Source: JBBBNV01 sp037137075
Lineage (GTDB): Bacteria > Bacillota > Bacilli > Paenibacillales > NBRC-103111
DNA: 64,000 bases
Direction: 5' to 3'
Assembly (NCBI RefSeq): GCF_037137075.1
Contig: NZ_JBBBNV010000013.1
Coordinates: forward strand, 70,936-134,935
The notes under the pieces were generated by a model that was given only the letters and a program-made list of their open reading frames with translations, had not been told where the DNA came from and did not search any database. This document shows positions 17,476-26,007 of this stretch, piece after piece (positions within the stretch are counted from its first letter, which is position 1; the number at the start of each line of letters is the position of its first letter). Both the position numbers and the translations under genes were made by a program.

Positions 17476-19557
17476 TTAATAGCTCGTTTTCAGCCAGTTA
17501 TCCTTGCTCCAGTTCAGGGTTCCCGCGCCCGCGCCGTTTGAGGCGGTCAGCCGCGCCTTCAGCCCGGACGGGTCATCTGCCGTGTAGCTGTAAGGCAGTG
17601 TAGTAAAGCCATTCCAGGAGAAGGCGATAACCGATGCCGGTACAGGGGCCAGCGGACTGCCCGATGTATCGCTGCTTCCGCGGAAGGAGGAGCCGTCCAG
17701 CGAGTACATCGTGTCGAACGCCCGGATTTTGCCCGTATAGCTGGCATTGCTTGCATTCGCCTGATTGTTGCGGAGCGGATAGTATACATCAATCAAATCG
17801 GACTTCTCCAGCAGCACGGCGCCGCCCTCAGTGGAGATTGCCCCGTTGCTCGTAATATCAAAATGATAACCCTTGGATGAAATTGCGGAGGCCATCGCGG
17901 TTGTAATTTTTTTCTTGGCCGCCCACGCGCCTGCACTATCCATGACAATATTATACACGTGCGCATTGCCGCCCCTCAGGCGAGGAAGCCGATCCTGAAT
18001 GTTGTAGTAGTAGTTATGGTGCAGCGTCACCTCCAGGTCCGCATTATCGGAGGCAAACTCCGTGGCCCCGACCAAGTGGCCTTTTTTCTGGGCGCCGGCA
18101 ATCGCAATAATGTCCGCCTTGCTCAGTCCAACGGCGCTGCTGCGCAGGTAAGCGTACATCGGGTAAGCCGACAGATCGGCCTCCATTGCATTGATCTGCT
18201 GGGTAACCCAGCTATTGGAGCTGCCGTCGTCCCCTTTGAAGGTGGACCAGGAAATCGTCACGCCCGTGGTGCCTTTCTTGGAATCGACCAGCCCGTCATA
18301 CGCTTTGCCGAAGGTGCAGTGATCAATCCAAACCTTGTTGCTTTGCTCCAGGGTGATGTAATCCCAGTCGTTTTTGTCATAGTCGCCCTTGGTCGATTCA
18401 TCCCACTCCCACAGCTCATCGAACTTCAGATTGCGGATAATGATGTTGCTGCTCCGCTTGAAGGTAAACGCCGCATGCTTAATGGTCGAGCCGTTGGCTG
18501 AGAAAATCGTCAAGCCGTCGAAGCCGTCGATCGTAATTTTACTTACTCCCGTCGTCTTGAGCACCGGGTGCGTAAGCGCCGCATTATGAGCGGCAAACGG
18601 CGATACCTGGGCCGCGGCCGGAATCTCGTTCCAGCCCAGATTCAAGTCATTCATAATTTCAATGACTTTGATCCCTGAGCCTTTTTTGAGCGCGAGACCG
18701 AGCTCGGTTGCGTTGTACACCTTTTTATACAGCGTAGTGTTCGTTTCAGACACAATTCCCCCGCCGGTGTTGCCATAGGCAAAGCCAGCCAAATTGTACT
18801 CGGCCAAAGAACCGGACGGCGTGCTGGTCGGTGTTGCCGTTGGTGTTGCCGTTGGTGTTGCCGTTGGTGTTGCCGTTGGCGTTGCCGTTGGTGTTGCCGT
18901 TGGCGTGGCGGTCGGTGTTGGTGTTGGCGTCGCAGCGGCTGTGTCCGACACGACAATATCGTCGAATTTGGCCACCGTTTTGAATGCAATCAGCCCCACT
19001 GCGCCGGAGCTCAGGCTGTTGTCGGTCGCCGTCAGCTCCAGATTGCCGTTGACATACATGTTAATTGTCGAACCGGACAGCTCCAGCTTCACCGTATACC
19101 AGGTGCCCGCGGCTAATCCAACGTTCGTTTTGCTTGCCAGCGTCGTCGTCGAGCCGCCTACTTTCTTGCGGATTTCCAGCGTCCCGCCACTGCTGTTATA
19201 GAGCGAGGCGGCGTAGAAGTTATTGCCGTCCTGGTATCTCCCCGCCACATAAGCCCGGTTCGAGCCGTTCCAGTCGTCAACCTTGACCTTGGCCTCGACA
19301 CTGTAGTTCGTCCACGATTGGCTGCCGGCGGAAGTGCGCCCTTCACTTGTTCCGGACTGATAATACACATAGGAGCCGCTGTCCTGAACGACAGACCACG
19401 TGCCGCTTGTTGCAGTCCAGCCGTCGGCATTGCCATCATTGAAATCATCATTTAACAAAGTCGCCGCGCTGGCCGTGCTCCAAACCATGGCGATACACAT
19501 CATGACAGCCAGCATGGTAAACCATACGGCCGTTCTTCCTGCTTTCCAGCGTTTCAT
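17476..19557 (-). CDS. Secreted multidomain pectate lyase (PL1)
   Basis: A 693-residue extracellular enzyme that would cleave de-esterified homogalacturonan by beta-elimination. A signal peptide covers about 1-31. A LamG/CBM-like beta-sandwich (about 33-205, ending KFDDIVV) is followed by a Thr-Pro/Ala-Thr-Pro linker (209-248). A PL1 beta-helix then spans about 250-693. PL1 signatures are WIDHCTFGKAYDGLVD (410-425), with the Ca-binding Asp cluster, and DRLPRLRGG (522-530), with the catalytic and substrate Arg residues. The methylesterase at 478-2022 carries a similar N-terminal domain and would prepare its substrate. The gene is monocistronic with a strong terminator. Length exceeds a bare PL1 enzyme because of the accessory domain and linker. 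Confidence 0.95.
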   Translation of the reverse strand: MKRWKAGRTAVWFTMLAVMMCIAMVWSTASAATLLNDDFNDGNADGWTATSGTWSVVQDSGSYVYYQSGTSEGRTSAGSQSWTNYSVEAKVKVDDWNGSNRAYVAGRYQDGNNFYAASLYNSSGGTLEIRKKVGGSTTTLASKTNVGLAAGTWYTVKLELSGSTINMYVNGNLELTATDNSLSSGAVGLIAFKTVAKFDDIVVSDTAAATPTPTPTATPTATPTATPTATPTATPTATPTATPTSTPSGSLAEYNLAGFAYGNTGGGIVSETNTTLYKKVYNATELGLALKKGSGIKVIEIMNDLNLGWNEIPAAAQVSPFAAHNAALTHPVLKTTGVSKITIDGFDGLTIFSANGSTIKHAAFTFKRSSNIIIRNLKFDELWEWDESTKGDYDKNDWDYITLEQSNKVWIDHCTFGKAYDGLVDSKKGTTGVTISWSTFKGDDGSSNSWVTQQINAMEADLSAYPMYAYLRSSAVGLSKADIIAIAGAQKKGHLVGATEFASDNADLEVTLHHNYYYNIQDRLPRLRGGNAHVYNIVMDSAGAWAAKKKITTAMASAISSKGYHFDITSNGAISTEGGAVLLEKSDLIDVYYPLRNNQANASNASYTGKIRAFDTMYSLDGSSFRGSSDTSGSPLAPVPASVIAFSWNGFTTLPYSYTADDPSGLKARLTASNGAGAGTLNWSKDNWLKTSY
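18825..18936 (-). repeat. 12-bp tandem repeat encoding the Pro/Thr linker
   Basis: About seven copies of a 12-base unit (GTTGGTGTTGCC on the plus strand) lie inside the pectate lyase gene. They encode TPTA units. Such runs can gain or lose units in frame, so linker length may vary between strains. Confidence 0.9.
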
Positions 19558-20068
19558 CGATTTCCCTCCCGGTTATTGTGTTATTCATTCATTGTGGATT
19601 GAACACATACTTATCGCATCAAAGTCGATTCTTGCCCGCATCCCTCCTCCGATCGTGTCCGCCGAACTGCCGCTGTGCGGCTTGCGGGGCCAGCCGATTA
19701 CGGCTGCTCCTCCGGTCATTCAACAGCCCCGCCACTCTACTGAGGCGAGCCTCCGCCGGCAGGCCGGAATATCAAATCATAAGCCGCGATCAGGATAGTT
19801 CCATCCAGCAAAAAAGAGCCCGTTATTCAACGACCTCCTCCGCTTGAATACGCTATTCATGTTACGTCCCGCCATCAATAACAACAATAATCATCACTTC
19901 AGAATATGATCAAAATCACACATAATGAGTTTTATTTTACAATTAAATCCATTATTTGACGAATTATGCTTGTCTTTGACGGCAAGTGTTGGGTGCGACC
20001 GCCATTCTGTTTGTCTGTTTTGTCTGTCCTGCTTCTGTTACATGCTCGGATTATTCGGTCTTCTCTAC
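19558..20068. other. Upstream region of the pectate lyase gene
   Basis: 511 bases without a full-size gene. It is AT-rich at 19860-19990 on the side away from the lyase. It contains a 17-codon reading with a very strong ribosome binding site (19777-19830, minus strand), listed separately. Confidence 0.5.
19777..19830 (-). CDS. Possible leader peptide upstream of pectate lyase
   Basis: On the minus strand a GGAGGAGG sequence is followed by a TTG start and 17 codons (MNNGLFFAGWNYPDRGL) ending in TGA. The lyase start codon is about 220 nt further on. The strong ribosome binding site in front of such a short reading is the only support. No stalling motif was recognised. Confidence 0.25.
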   Translation of the reverse strand: MNNGLFFAGWNYPDRGL

Positions 20069-20785
20069 CTATACCGGCCGCGTACGCCACCACACGCCGG
20101 CGCATTCGGGAACAACGGACCAGTTGTTAGCCCGTACCCGTTCTGCAAGCCACCTGCCGAAGAAAAAAGCGGTCAGCACCTCCGCCTCCTCCACAGAGTC
20201 AAACCGGTAATCGGTCCGAATGATGCGGCGGGAAAATCCGTATCGCTCCTCCAGCAGCGCAAAGTACGGAAGCAAAAAATCAGGGGGAGCCGGAGTTTCA
20301 CTGCCGCTGCCCATATTTTCGAATAAAATGACGGTTCCGCCAGGGCGAAGCGCCCGCTCCAGCTCCGTCATCGCCTGCGCCAGATTATTCTCCCAGTCCG
20401 GCACCTGAGCGCCGCAGCTGTAGCACAGGCTCCAGCCGCTCACGATCAAATCCGCCGAGCTGTCAGGCAGAGGCAGCCGGAGATGGCCGGACAGCTCCGT
20501 CCGCCAGTTCTTAAGCCCGGAGGCGTTCGGGCCGGAAGACAGCTCCTGTGCCACTCTGCTTTTCAATACCTCCAGCATGGCCGGCGATGCGTCCAGCGCC
20601 ACCAGCGATCGGGCCTTGGCCGCAAGCATCGCAGACAGTCTTCCCGTTCCTGCGCCAAGATCCACGACATCCAGCCCTTCCCACGGGCGAATGGAGGCAA
20701 TCACCTCTCCCAGCTTCGGCTGCTTCGAAATCAACAAATCATACTCGGCCGCATGCTCGGCATAGATGGTCTCATGATTAGGCAT
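20069..20785 (-). CDS. Class I SAM-dependent methyltransferase
   Basis: A 238-residue Rossmann-fold methyltransferase. Motif I is VVDLGAGTGRLSAML, and ALDASPAMLEV follows as the acidic end of the second strand. ADLIVSGWSLCY matches motif IV and LRPGGTVILFE the post-motif strand. Start codon: ATG 20785 lies 9 nt after GAGAGG, whereas the ATG at 20794 is directly against it. Its family resembles ubiquinone/UbiE-type small-molecule methyltransferases, but the substrate is not identifiable. The upstream neighbour on the same strand is a decayed acetyltransferase gene. Confidence 0.88.
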   Translation of the reverse strand: MPNHETIYAEHAAEYDLLISKQPKLGEVIASIRPWEGLDVVDLGAGTGRLSAMLAAKARSLVALDASPAMLEVLKSRVAQELSSGPNASGLKNWRTELSGHLRLPLPDSSADLIVSGWSLCYSCGAQVPDWENNLAQAMTELERALRPGGTVILFENMGSGSETPAPPDFLLPYFALLEERYGFSRRIIRTDYRFDSVEEAEVLTAFFFGRWLAERVRANNWSVVPECAGVWWRTRPV

Positions 20786-20856
20786 ACACTTCATCCTCTC
20801 TTTCTCAGACTTGGGATGGCCTTATCATAAGCCTTAACGCAGCGTGAAGGTCAACC

Positions 20857-21270
20857 TCACTCGCGCAGCGGTATGCAGGGCCGCGATAACATGCGGTGCC
20901 GCAGGCGCTCCAGGACCTGCGGCCATCTGACAAGCCCCCCGCTCGCTGTTCCATATGGCGGCCAATCCACCTCATGCAGCCCGATACACCCGACAAGCCG
21001 GCCCCGCTCCACAATGGCGCAATCGAACCCGTTGTTATCTCCAAACCGGGCCAGAGATTGCCGCACGAAGGCCTTCGTATGCTCCGGGCGCGTCGTTTCA
21101 TCCACCCACGGCAGCCAGGCGCGCAGGTGCTTGCGGTTCGTATCAACCAGCTCATAAAGCGGCTGGACGTGCTTCAGCTCCAGCAGCTCCAGACGAAGCT
21201 CATCATCGATCACGTAATAAAAACAAGCGGCATCCCTCCTGTCCTTATGGTACCAGTTTACCCCAAGCAT
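20857..21270 (-). pseudogene. Decayed RimL-type GNAT acetyltransferase
   Basis: The middle of this 137-residue reading is clearly a GNAT enzyme of the ribosomal-protein/aminoglycoside-acetylating type: YYVIDDELRLELLELKH, NRKHLRAWLPWVDET, and GCIGLHEVDWP. After that point homology ends and the tail (YGTASGGLVRWPQ onward) is unlike the family, so the acetyl-CoA-binding half is missing; relatives are about 180 residues. At the front, an AGGAGGG site sits 7 nt before a TGT codon, exactly where relatives start. The only in-frame ATG (21270) lies upstream of that site and has no site of its own. Both ends are therefore damaged, and the gene is probably inactive. Confidence 0.6.
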
Positions 21271-21524
21271 GTTGTGAAAGTTGTCGAACAGGGGAAATCA
21301 CTTCTCTTGCGCACCACGATTTCCAGCGGGAAATCATGTCGCTATCCGTCATGTATTTGGCATAATCGAACATGCCATTTCGCCATAAAATGATTTAGTA
21401 TTATATCAAACAATTTCTAGCGTTATACTTGGTATTATTTAAATAGCGCATTCCATCTGAATGAGCGGGTATGGAATACTGCAATATTCATTCGGATGGA
21501 ACCGCATAAGGAGGTGTCTTCAAC

Positions 21525-22424
21525 GTGGTCTTGAAAACATTTGCACATTATCGCAAAGAAGGGTACTCGATTTGGGTACAGCGTTCGTCACACGGCCAGC
21601 ATAACTACATTCCAGAGCATGAGCATGATTACATCGAGCTGGTTTATGTGGTCCACGGGGAAGGCCGCCATACGATTAATAACGAGGTCTATCAAATCGG
21701 CGCGGGTGATGTTTACTTCATTCTCCCAGGAGAGCGCCATTCGTATCCGGACATGAAATCCGCCGATCTGGAAATTATTAACTGCTTGTTTTTGCCGGAA
21801 TTTGTCCGCCAGCTGCTGCCCGAATATCCGGACGGCCTGCTGTCGCTGCCTTATGTGGCCCCCTTCTACGAATCGCTGCCGCTCTTGCCCCGCAAGCTGC
21901 CGCTGGGGTCACAGCAGTCCACAGCGGTGCTGTCAATTCTGGAGAACATGATATATGAGGTGAAAAATAGGGCGCCGGGCTTCAACATGGTGACCGGCCA
22001 GCGTTTGATGGAACTGCTCGTCCTATTTTCCCGCTACGCGCTGCAGCCTGATCCGCCTTTGCGGGCCCCCGGCATATCCCCCGGCAACCACGAGCTTTTG
22101 GTCCGGAGAATATGCCTGTATCTGGAAACCAATTTTCAGCAGAAAATTACAGCGGACGGTCTAACCCAGCAGTTCAATATCAGCCCCCGCCATCTACACC
22201 GGGTATTCAAGCAGGAAACCGGCACAAGCATTACCGCCAAGCTGCACCACATTCGAATCGAACGGGCTAAGCACCTGCTCGGCGAATCGGACCGCAGCAT
22301 TGAATCGATTGCTGCTGCCGTCGGCTTCAGCGATCCGTCTTTTTTCACCCGTTTGTTTTCCCGTTTAACCGGTATGACGCCGGGGGGCTTCCGCAAGCTG
22401 AGAAGATCCCGCCGCATTTCATAA
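21525..22424 (+). CDS. AraC regulator with N-terminal cupin sensor
   Basis: A 299-residue soluble transcription factor. The N-terminal cupin (about 15-110) has the HxH-type sugar pocket (HNYIPEHEHDYIELVYV and GDVYFILPGERHSY). The C-terminal AraC domain (about 185-290) has ITADGLTQQFNISPRHLHRVFKQ and SIAAAVGFSDPSFFTRLFSRLTGMTP. It starts at GTG 21525 behind an AAGGAGGTG site. It precedes a sugar-binding protein by 44 nt and probably regulates the whole uptake/sulfatase cluster in response to its substrate, as in many family members (inference). Confidence 0.92.
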   Translation: MVLKTFAHYRKEGYSIWVQRSSHGQHNYIPEHEHDYIELVYVVHGEGRHTINNEVYQIGAGDVYFILPGERHSYPDMKSADLEIINCLFLPEFVRQLLPEYPDGLLSLPYVAPFYESLPLLPRKLPLGSQQSTAVLSILENMIYEVKNRAPGFNMVTGQRLMELLVLFSRYALQPDPPLRAPGISPGNHELLVRRICLYLETNFQQKITADGLTQQFNISPRHLHRVFKQETGTSITAKLHHIRIERAKHLLGESDRSIESIAAAVGFSDPSFFTRLFSRLTGMTPGGFRKLRRSRRIS

Positions 22425-22468
22425 AGAAATTTAAAAAGAGATTCAATGGAGAGAGAAGGAGAGTAACC

Positions 22469-24058
22469 ATGACGAAACCATTCCACACCCGGGCCGCGCG
22501 CAGCCGCCGGACCTGGACCCAAACCGGAGCCGCCCTGCTGACCCTGGCCGTTCTGCTGTCCGCTTGCGGCGGCAAAACAGCGGAGCAGGCAGCCGGGAAC
22601 GCCGGCGCCACAGCAGCGGACCATGCACCGCTGGAGCTCAGCATTATGACCGTCACCCCGGCGGCAACGCCCGCCACCGACGATAATCCCATTAAAGCCG
22701 CCATTGAAAAAGCGACGAATTCCAAAATGAAAATTCAGTGGGTGTCCAACAACGCTTACAATGAAAAGCTCAATATTACTCTCGCCTCCGGGCAAATCCC
22801 GGATTTGACGATGATTAACAACCCGTTCACGAGCACGTTCCGCTCGATGGTCGCACAGGGCGCCTTCTGGGATATCACCCCGTATGTGAAGGATTATCCG
22901 AATCTGCAAAACGGCATCCCCAACATCGCCTGGGAGCTGACCAAAATGGAGGACGGCCGCAATTACGGCATTCCGCGCGGACGGGACGAGAACGATGAAG
23001 CGTTCTTTATTATCCGTAAGGATTGGCTCGATAACCTCGGCTTGAAGGTGCCGACCACGACCGATGAGCTGTACGAGGTCATGAAGGCCTTCACGGATCG
23101 GGACCCTGACGGCAACGGCAAAAACGATACCACGGCCCTGGCCGCCTACATTCCGGGCGGAGAGACGGGCTGGGGCGGGGTCGGCCCGCTGCTCGGCACG
23201 ATTGAAAGCAGCTTCACCGGCGTAAACGGCTCCTGGAAGCTGGAGGGCAACAAGCTCGTCTATACCGCCTTTCTGCCGGAGGTCCGCAAAGCGCTGGAAT
23301 TTAACGCCAGAGCCTATAAGGAAAAGCTGATGCCGGAAGACGTGCTCTCCTTGAAGCTGACCCAGGTCCGTGATCTATTCAAAAACAACAAGGCCGGAAT
23401 CATCGTCGACAAAACGGGCACCGGCAGCCGCGTCTATATGACCGATTTGAAAAAGATCGTCCCGACCGCCAAGGAATCGGACTTCTATCCGCTCGTCTCC
23501 ATCAACGGCTATGTGCCAAAGGCATCCGGGTTCAACGGGCTGCTGGCCATTCCGAAAAGCGTGCCGGAGGCAAAAATGAAACAAATTTTGCAGCTGATCG
23601 ACACGTGGCTGAAGCCGGAGGTATCCGCCATCCAGCGCTTCGGCTTCGAGGGTGTGCATCATCAAGTCGTAGACGGCGTCAAAGTCACCCTCCCGGAGAA
23701 GCTGAACGCCGACAACAGCTCCGACTTTAATCAGATTGTCAATTCCATCGATCCGGCTCTCGATCCGGCGCCGGCTACAGCGGAGCTCAAGGAGGCCGGC
23801 GAGCAGCGCAAAAAAATCGATGCCGAACGGGCCAAAATCAACGTGCCGGACATTGCGGTCGGCCTCAGCTCGCCAACGGCGCAAAAAATATTGCCGGATC
23901 TGGAGAAAAAAATTCAGGATTTGAAATCCAAAATTATTATCGGCCGCGAGCCGGTTACGGCTTGGGATGAATTCGTTGCCAAAACGCAAACAGACCCCGA
24001 TGTCATCAAGATGCAGGAAGAAATGACACAGGCGTACTTGAAACGGGCCGGCAAATAA
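22469..24058 (+). CDS. Extracellular sugar-binding lipoprotein (LplA/YtcQ family)
   Basis: A 529-residue substrate-binding protein with a lipoprotein signal. The lipobox is LSACGG, following an Arg-rich n-region. The mature protein contains YNEKLNITLASGQIPDL, VKDYPNLQNGIPN, and the DRDPDGNGKNDT Ca-loop of the family. Translation starts at ATG 22469 with an AGAAGGAG site. The permease genes follow directly (15 nt from stop to the next start). It is a second importer, distinct from the one at 6399-12414. Its sulfatase neighbour suggests, but does not prove, that a sulfated oligosaccharide is imported. Confidence 0.92.
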   Translation: MTKPFHTRAARSRRTWTQTGAALLTLAVLLSACGGKTAEQAAGNAGATAADHAPLELSIMTVTPAATPATDDNPIKAAIEKATNSKMKIQWVSNNAYNEKLNITLASGQIPDLTMINNPFTSTFRSMVAQGAFWDITPYVKDYPNLQNGIPNIAWELTKMEDGRNYGIPRGRDENDEAFFIIRKDWLDNLGLKVPTTTDELYEVMKAFTDRDPDGNGKNDTTALAAYIPGGETGWGGVGPLLGTIESSFTGVNGSWKLEGNKLVYTAFLPEVRKALEFNARAYKEKLMPEDVLSLKLTQVRDLFKNNKAGIIVDKTGTGSRVYMTDLKKIVPTAKESDFYPLVSINGYVPKASGFNGLLAIPKSVPEAKMKQILQLIDTWLKPEVSAIQRFGFEGVHHQVVDGVKVTLPEKLNADNSSDFNQIVNSIDPALDPAPATAELKEAGEQRKKIDAERAKINVPDIAVGLSSPTAQKILPDLEKKIQDLKSKIIIGREPVTAWDEFVAKTQTDPDVIKMQEEMTQAYLKRAGK

Positions 24059-24073
24059 GAAAGGAGCTTGTCC

Positions 24074-25047
24074 ATGGAACAGATCAGCCCCCTTCGGCTC
24101 CAGCATGAGCAGCCGGTGAAATATAGGAAGGGCCGGCCCCTGCTTCGGAAGGCCGCCCTTCAGCTCCGAAGGGATAAATACTTGTACTTGCTCGCTTTAC
24201 CCGGCGTTGTATACTTTATTCTTTTCAAATATGTGCCGATGTGGGGCGTAGTCATCGCCTTTCAAAACTATTCCCCGTTCGGCGGCATCACGAATAGTCC
24301 CTGGGTCGGGCTGGACCACTTCACGCGATTTTTCTCGACCTCCGATTTCTGGCTGCTGTTCCGCAACACACTGGCGATTAATGTACTGAATCTGGCTTTC
24401 TTTTTCCCGCTGCCGATTCTCGTGTCCCTGCTGCTCAACGAGGTGCAGCATGTGTTCTACAAGCGGTTCATTCAGTCCGTCATTTATATGCCCCATTTCT
24501 TATCCTGGGTCATCATTGCGGGACTAACGTTTATGCTGCTTGCCAAAGGGGAAGGCCTCATCAACCATTTGCTGGAGGCGGCCGGCCGGCCGCGGTTTGA
24601 TTTCTTGACCAATCCGGACGTTTTCTGGATTCTGGTGACCCTGCAGTCGGTCTGGAAGGAGGCCGGCTGGGGGACCATCGTCTTCCTGGCGGCCATCGCC
24701 GGGGTGGACACGCAAATTTATGAGGCGGCGCGCATGGACGGGGCCGGACGCTTCCGCCAAATGTGGCACGTCACGCTCCCCTCCATCCGCAGCGTCATCG
24801 TGATTTTGCTGATTTTGCGGCTAGGGGACATCATGGATGTCGGCTTTGAGCAAATTTTCCTGATGTACAACGGGGCGGTGTCCCAGGTGGCCGAAGTGTT
24901 CGACACGTATGGTACCGCACAGGCATTCAGCAAGGCCAGTTCAGCTACAGCACAGCTGTCGGCCTGTTCAAGTCGATGATCGGCCTCATTTTAGTTGTGC
25001 TGGCCAACCGGCTGGCGAAGAAATTCGGCCAGGAGGGCGTATTTTGA
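24074..25047 (+). pseudogene. Sugar ABC transporter permease (LplB type), frameshifted near the 3' end
   Basis: The reading from ATG 24074 (AAGGAG site) matches the LplB permease family up to VAEVFDTY near 24908. It then ends in a non-family tail at 24979. One base back, the frame continues YRTGIQQGQFSYSTAVGLF onward to LVVLANRLAKKFGQEGVF and stops at 25047. This matches the C-terminus of the sister permease at 10561-11523 segment for segment. A single base is therefore missing around 24909-24912, where TATGGTACC replaces an expected TATGTGTACC. The frame shift removes the last transmembrane helix. Either the base is a sequence error or this importer is disabled. Domain content otherwise includes the EAA loop YEAARMDGAGRFRQMW. 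Confidence 0.85.
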
Positions 25048-25099
25048 CCGAATGCTTTTTTCAGGACATGGATTTTAGGACATCCGGGGTGAACACCAA

Positions 25100-25972
25100 A
25101 TGAAAAACCGAAGTGCGGGCGACCGCTTATTTCAAGCCTTAAACTATACGCTGCTCGGCCTGATGGCCGTCGTCACCTGCTTTCCGGTTTACTATGTGCT
25201 GGTCGTCTCCTTCACCGACCCGGCCGAGTATCTCCAAAATAAATGGGTGCTGTTCCCGAAGCAGTGGAGCTGGGCCTCTTACGACTATTTGCTGTCCACC
25301 AAGGCCTTCATGCGCTCGATCGGGAACAGTGTCTTCCTCGCTGTGGTAGGCACCGCCTGCAGCCTGACCGTATCGGCATCGCTCGCCTATGCGCTCTCCC
25401 GCCGGCGGCTGCTGGGGCGGCGAGTGCTGATGCTGATGATCCTGCTGACGATTTTGTTCAGCCCGGGTATTATCCCGCACTATATGCTGGTACGGCAAAT
25501 CGGCCTCATCGGAAGCATCTGGGCCTTGATTATTCCGGCGCTGGCCAGCGGCTGGATCGTCATCCTGATGAAGGGCTTCTTCGACAGCATCCCGGCCGAG
25601 CTGGATGAGTCGGCGGCGATGGACGGCAGCAACGACATCCGGACCTGGTTCCAAATCGTCCTCCCTCTGTCGCTGCCGGCGCTGGCGGCGTTCGGGCTGT
25701 TCTATGCGGTGGGCTTTTGGAATCAGTTTTTCAACGCGCTGCTGTATTTGAACGATTCCTCGAAATGGCCGATTCAGGTGCTGCTGCAAAGCATGCTCAT
25801 CAACGCTGCAAGCACCGACTTGGAGGCTTCAGGCGACTATGCGCAGCCCCCGCCGACGGAAATGCTGAAAATGGCCGCCGTGATGATCGCCACCGTTCCG
25901 ATTCTCATCGTGTACCCGTTTCTCCAGAAGCATTTTGCCAAGGGGGCTATGGTCGGTTCCATTAAAGGGTAA
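25100..25972 (+). CDS. Sugar ABC transporter permease (YtcP type)
   Basis: A 290-residue membrane permease with six predicted helices. The EAA-loop motif is DESAAMDGSNDIRTWFQIVLP and the C-terminal FAKGAMVGSIKG is family-typical. ATG 25100 has only a weak GGGGTG site; 52 nt separate it from the end of the preceding permease. It would pair with the frameshifted LplB-type permease and the binding protein at 22469-24058. As with the other importer, no ATPase gene is present in the cluster. Confidence 0.92.
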   Translation: MKNRSAGDRLFQALNYTLLGLMAVVTCFPVYYVLVVSFTDPAEYLQNKWVLFPKQWSWASYDYLLSTKAFMRSIGNSVFLAVVGTACSLTVSASLAYALSRRRLLGRRVLMLMILLTILFSPGIIPHYMLVRQIGLIGSIWALIIPALASGWIVILMKGFFDSIPAELDESAAMDGSNDIRTWFQIVLPLSLPALAAFGLFYAVGFWNQFFNALLYLNDSSKWPIQVLLQSMLINAASTDLEASGDYAQPPPTEMLKMAAVMIATVPILIVYPFLQKHFAKGAMVGSIKG

Positions 25973-26007
25973 AACGGGATATGATGAGAAGGAAGAAAGG
26001 AGCTGAT

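Noticed and set aside
18825..18936. Repeat array as a possible CRISPR
   Set aside because: Units are 12 bases without spacers and encode the Pro/Thr linker in frame; no cas genes nearby.
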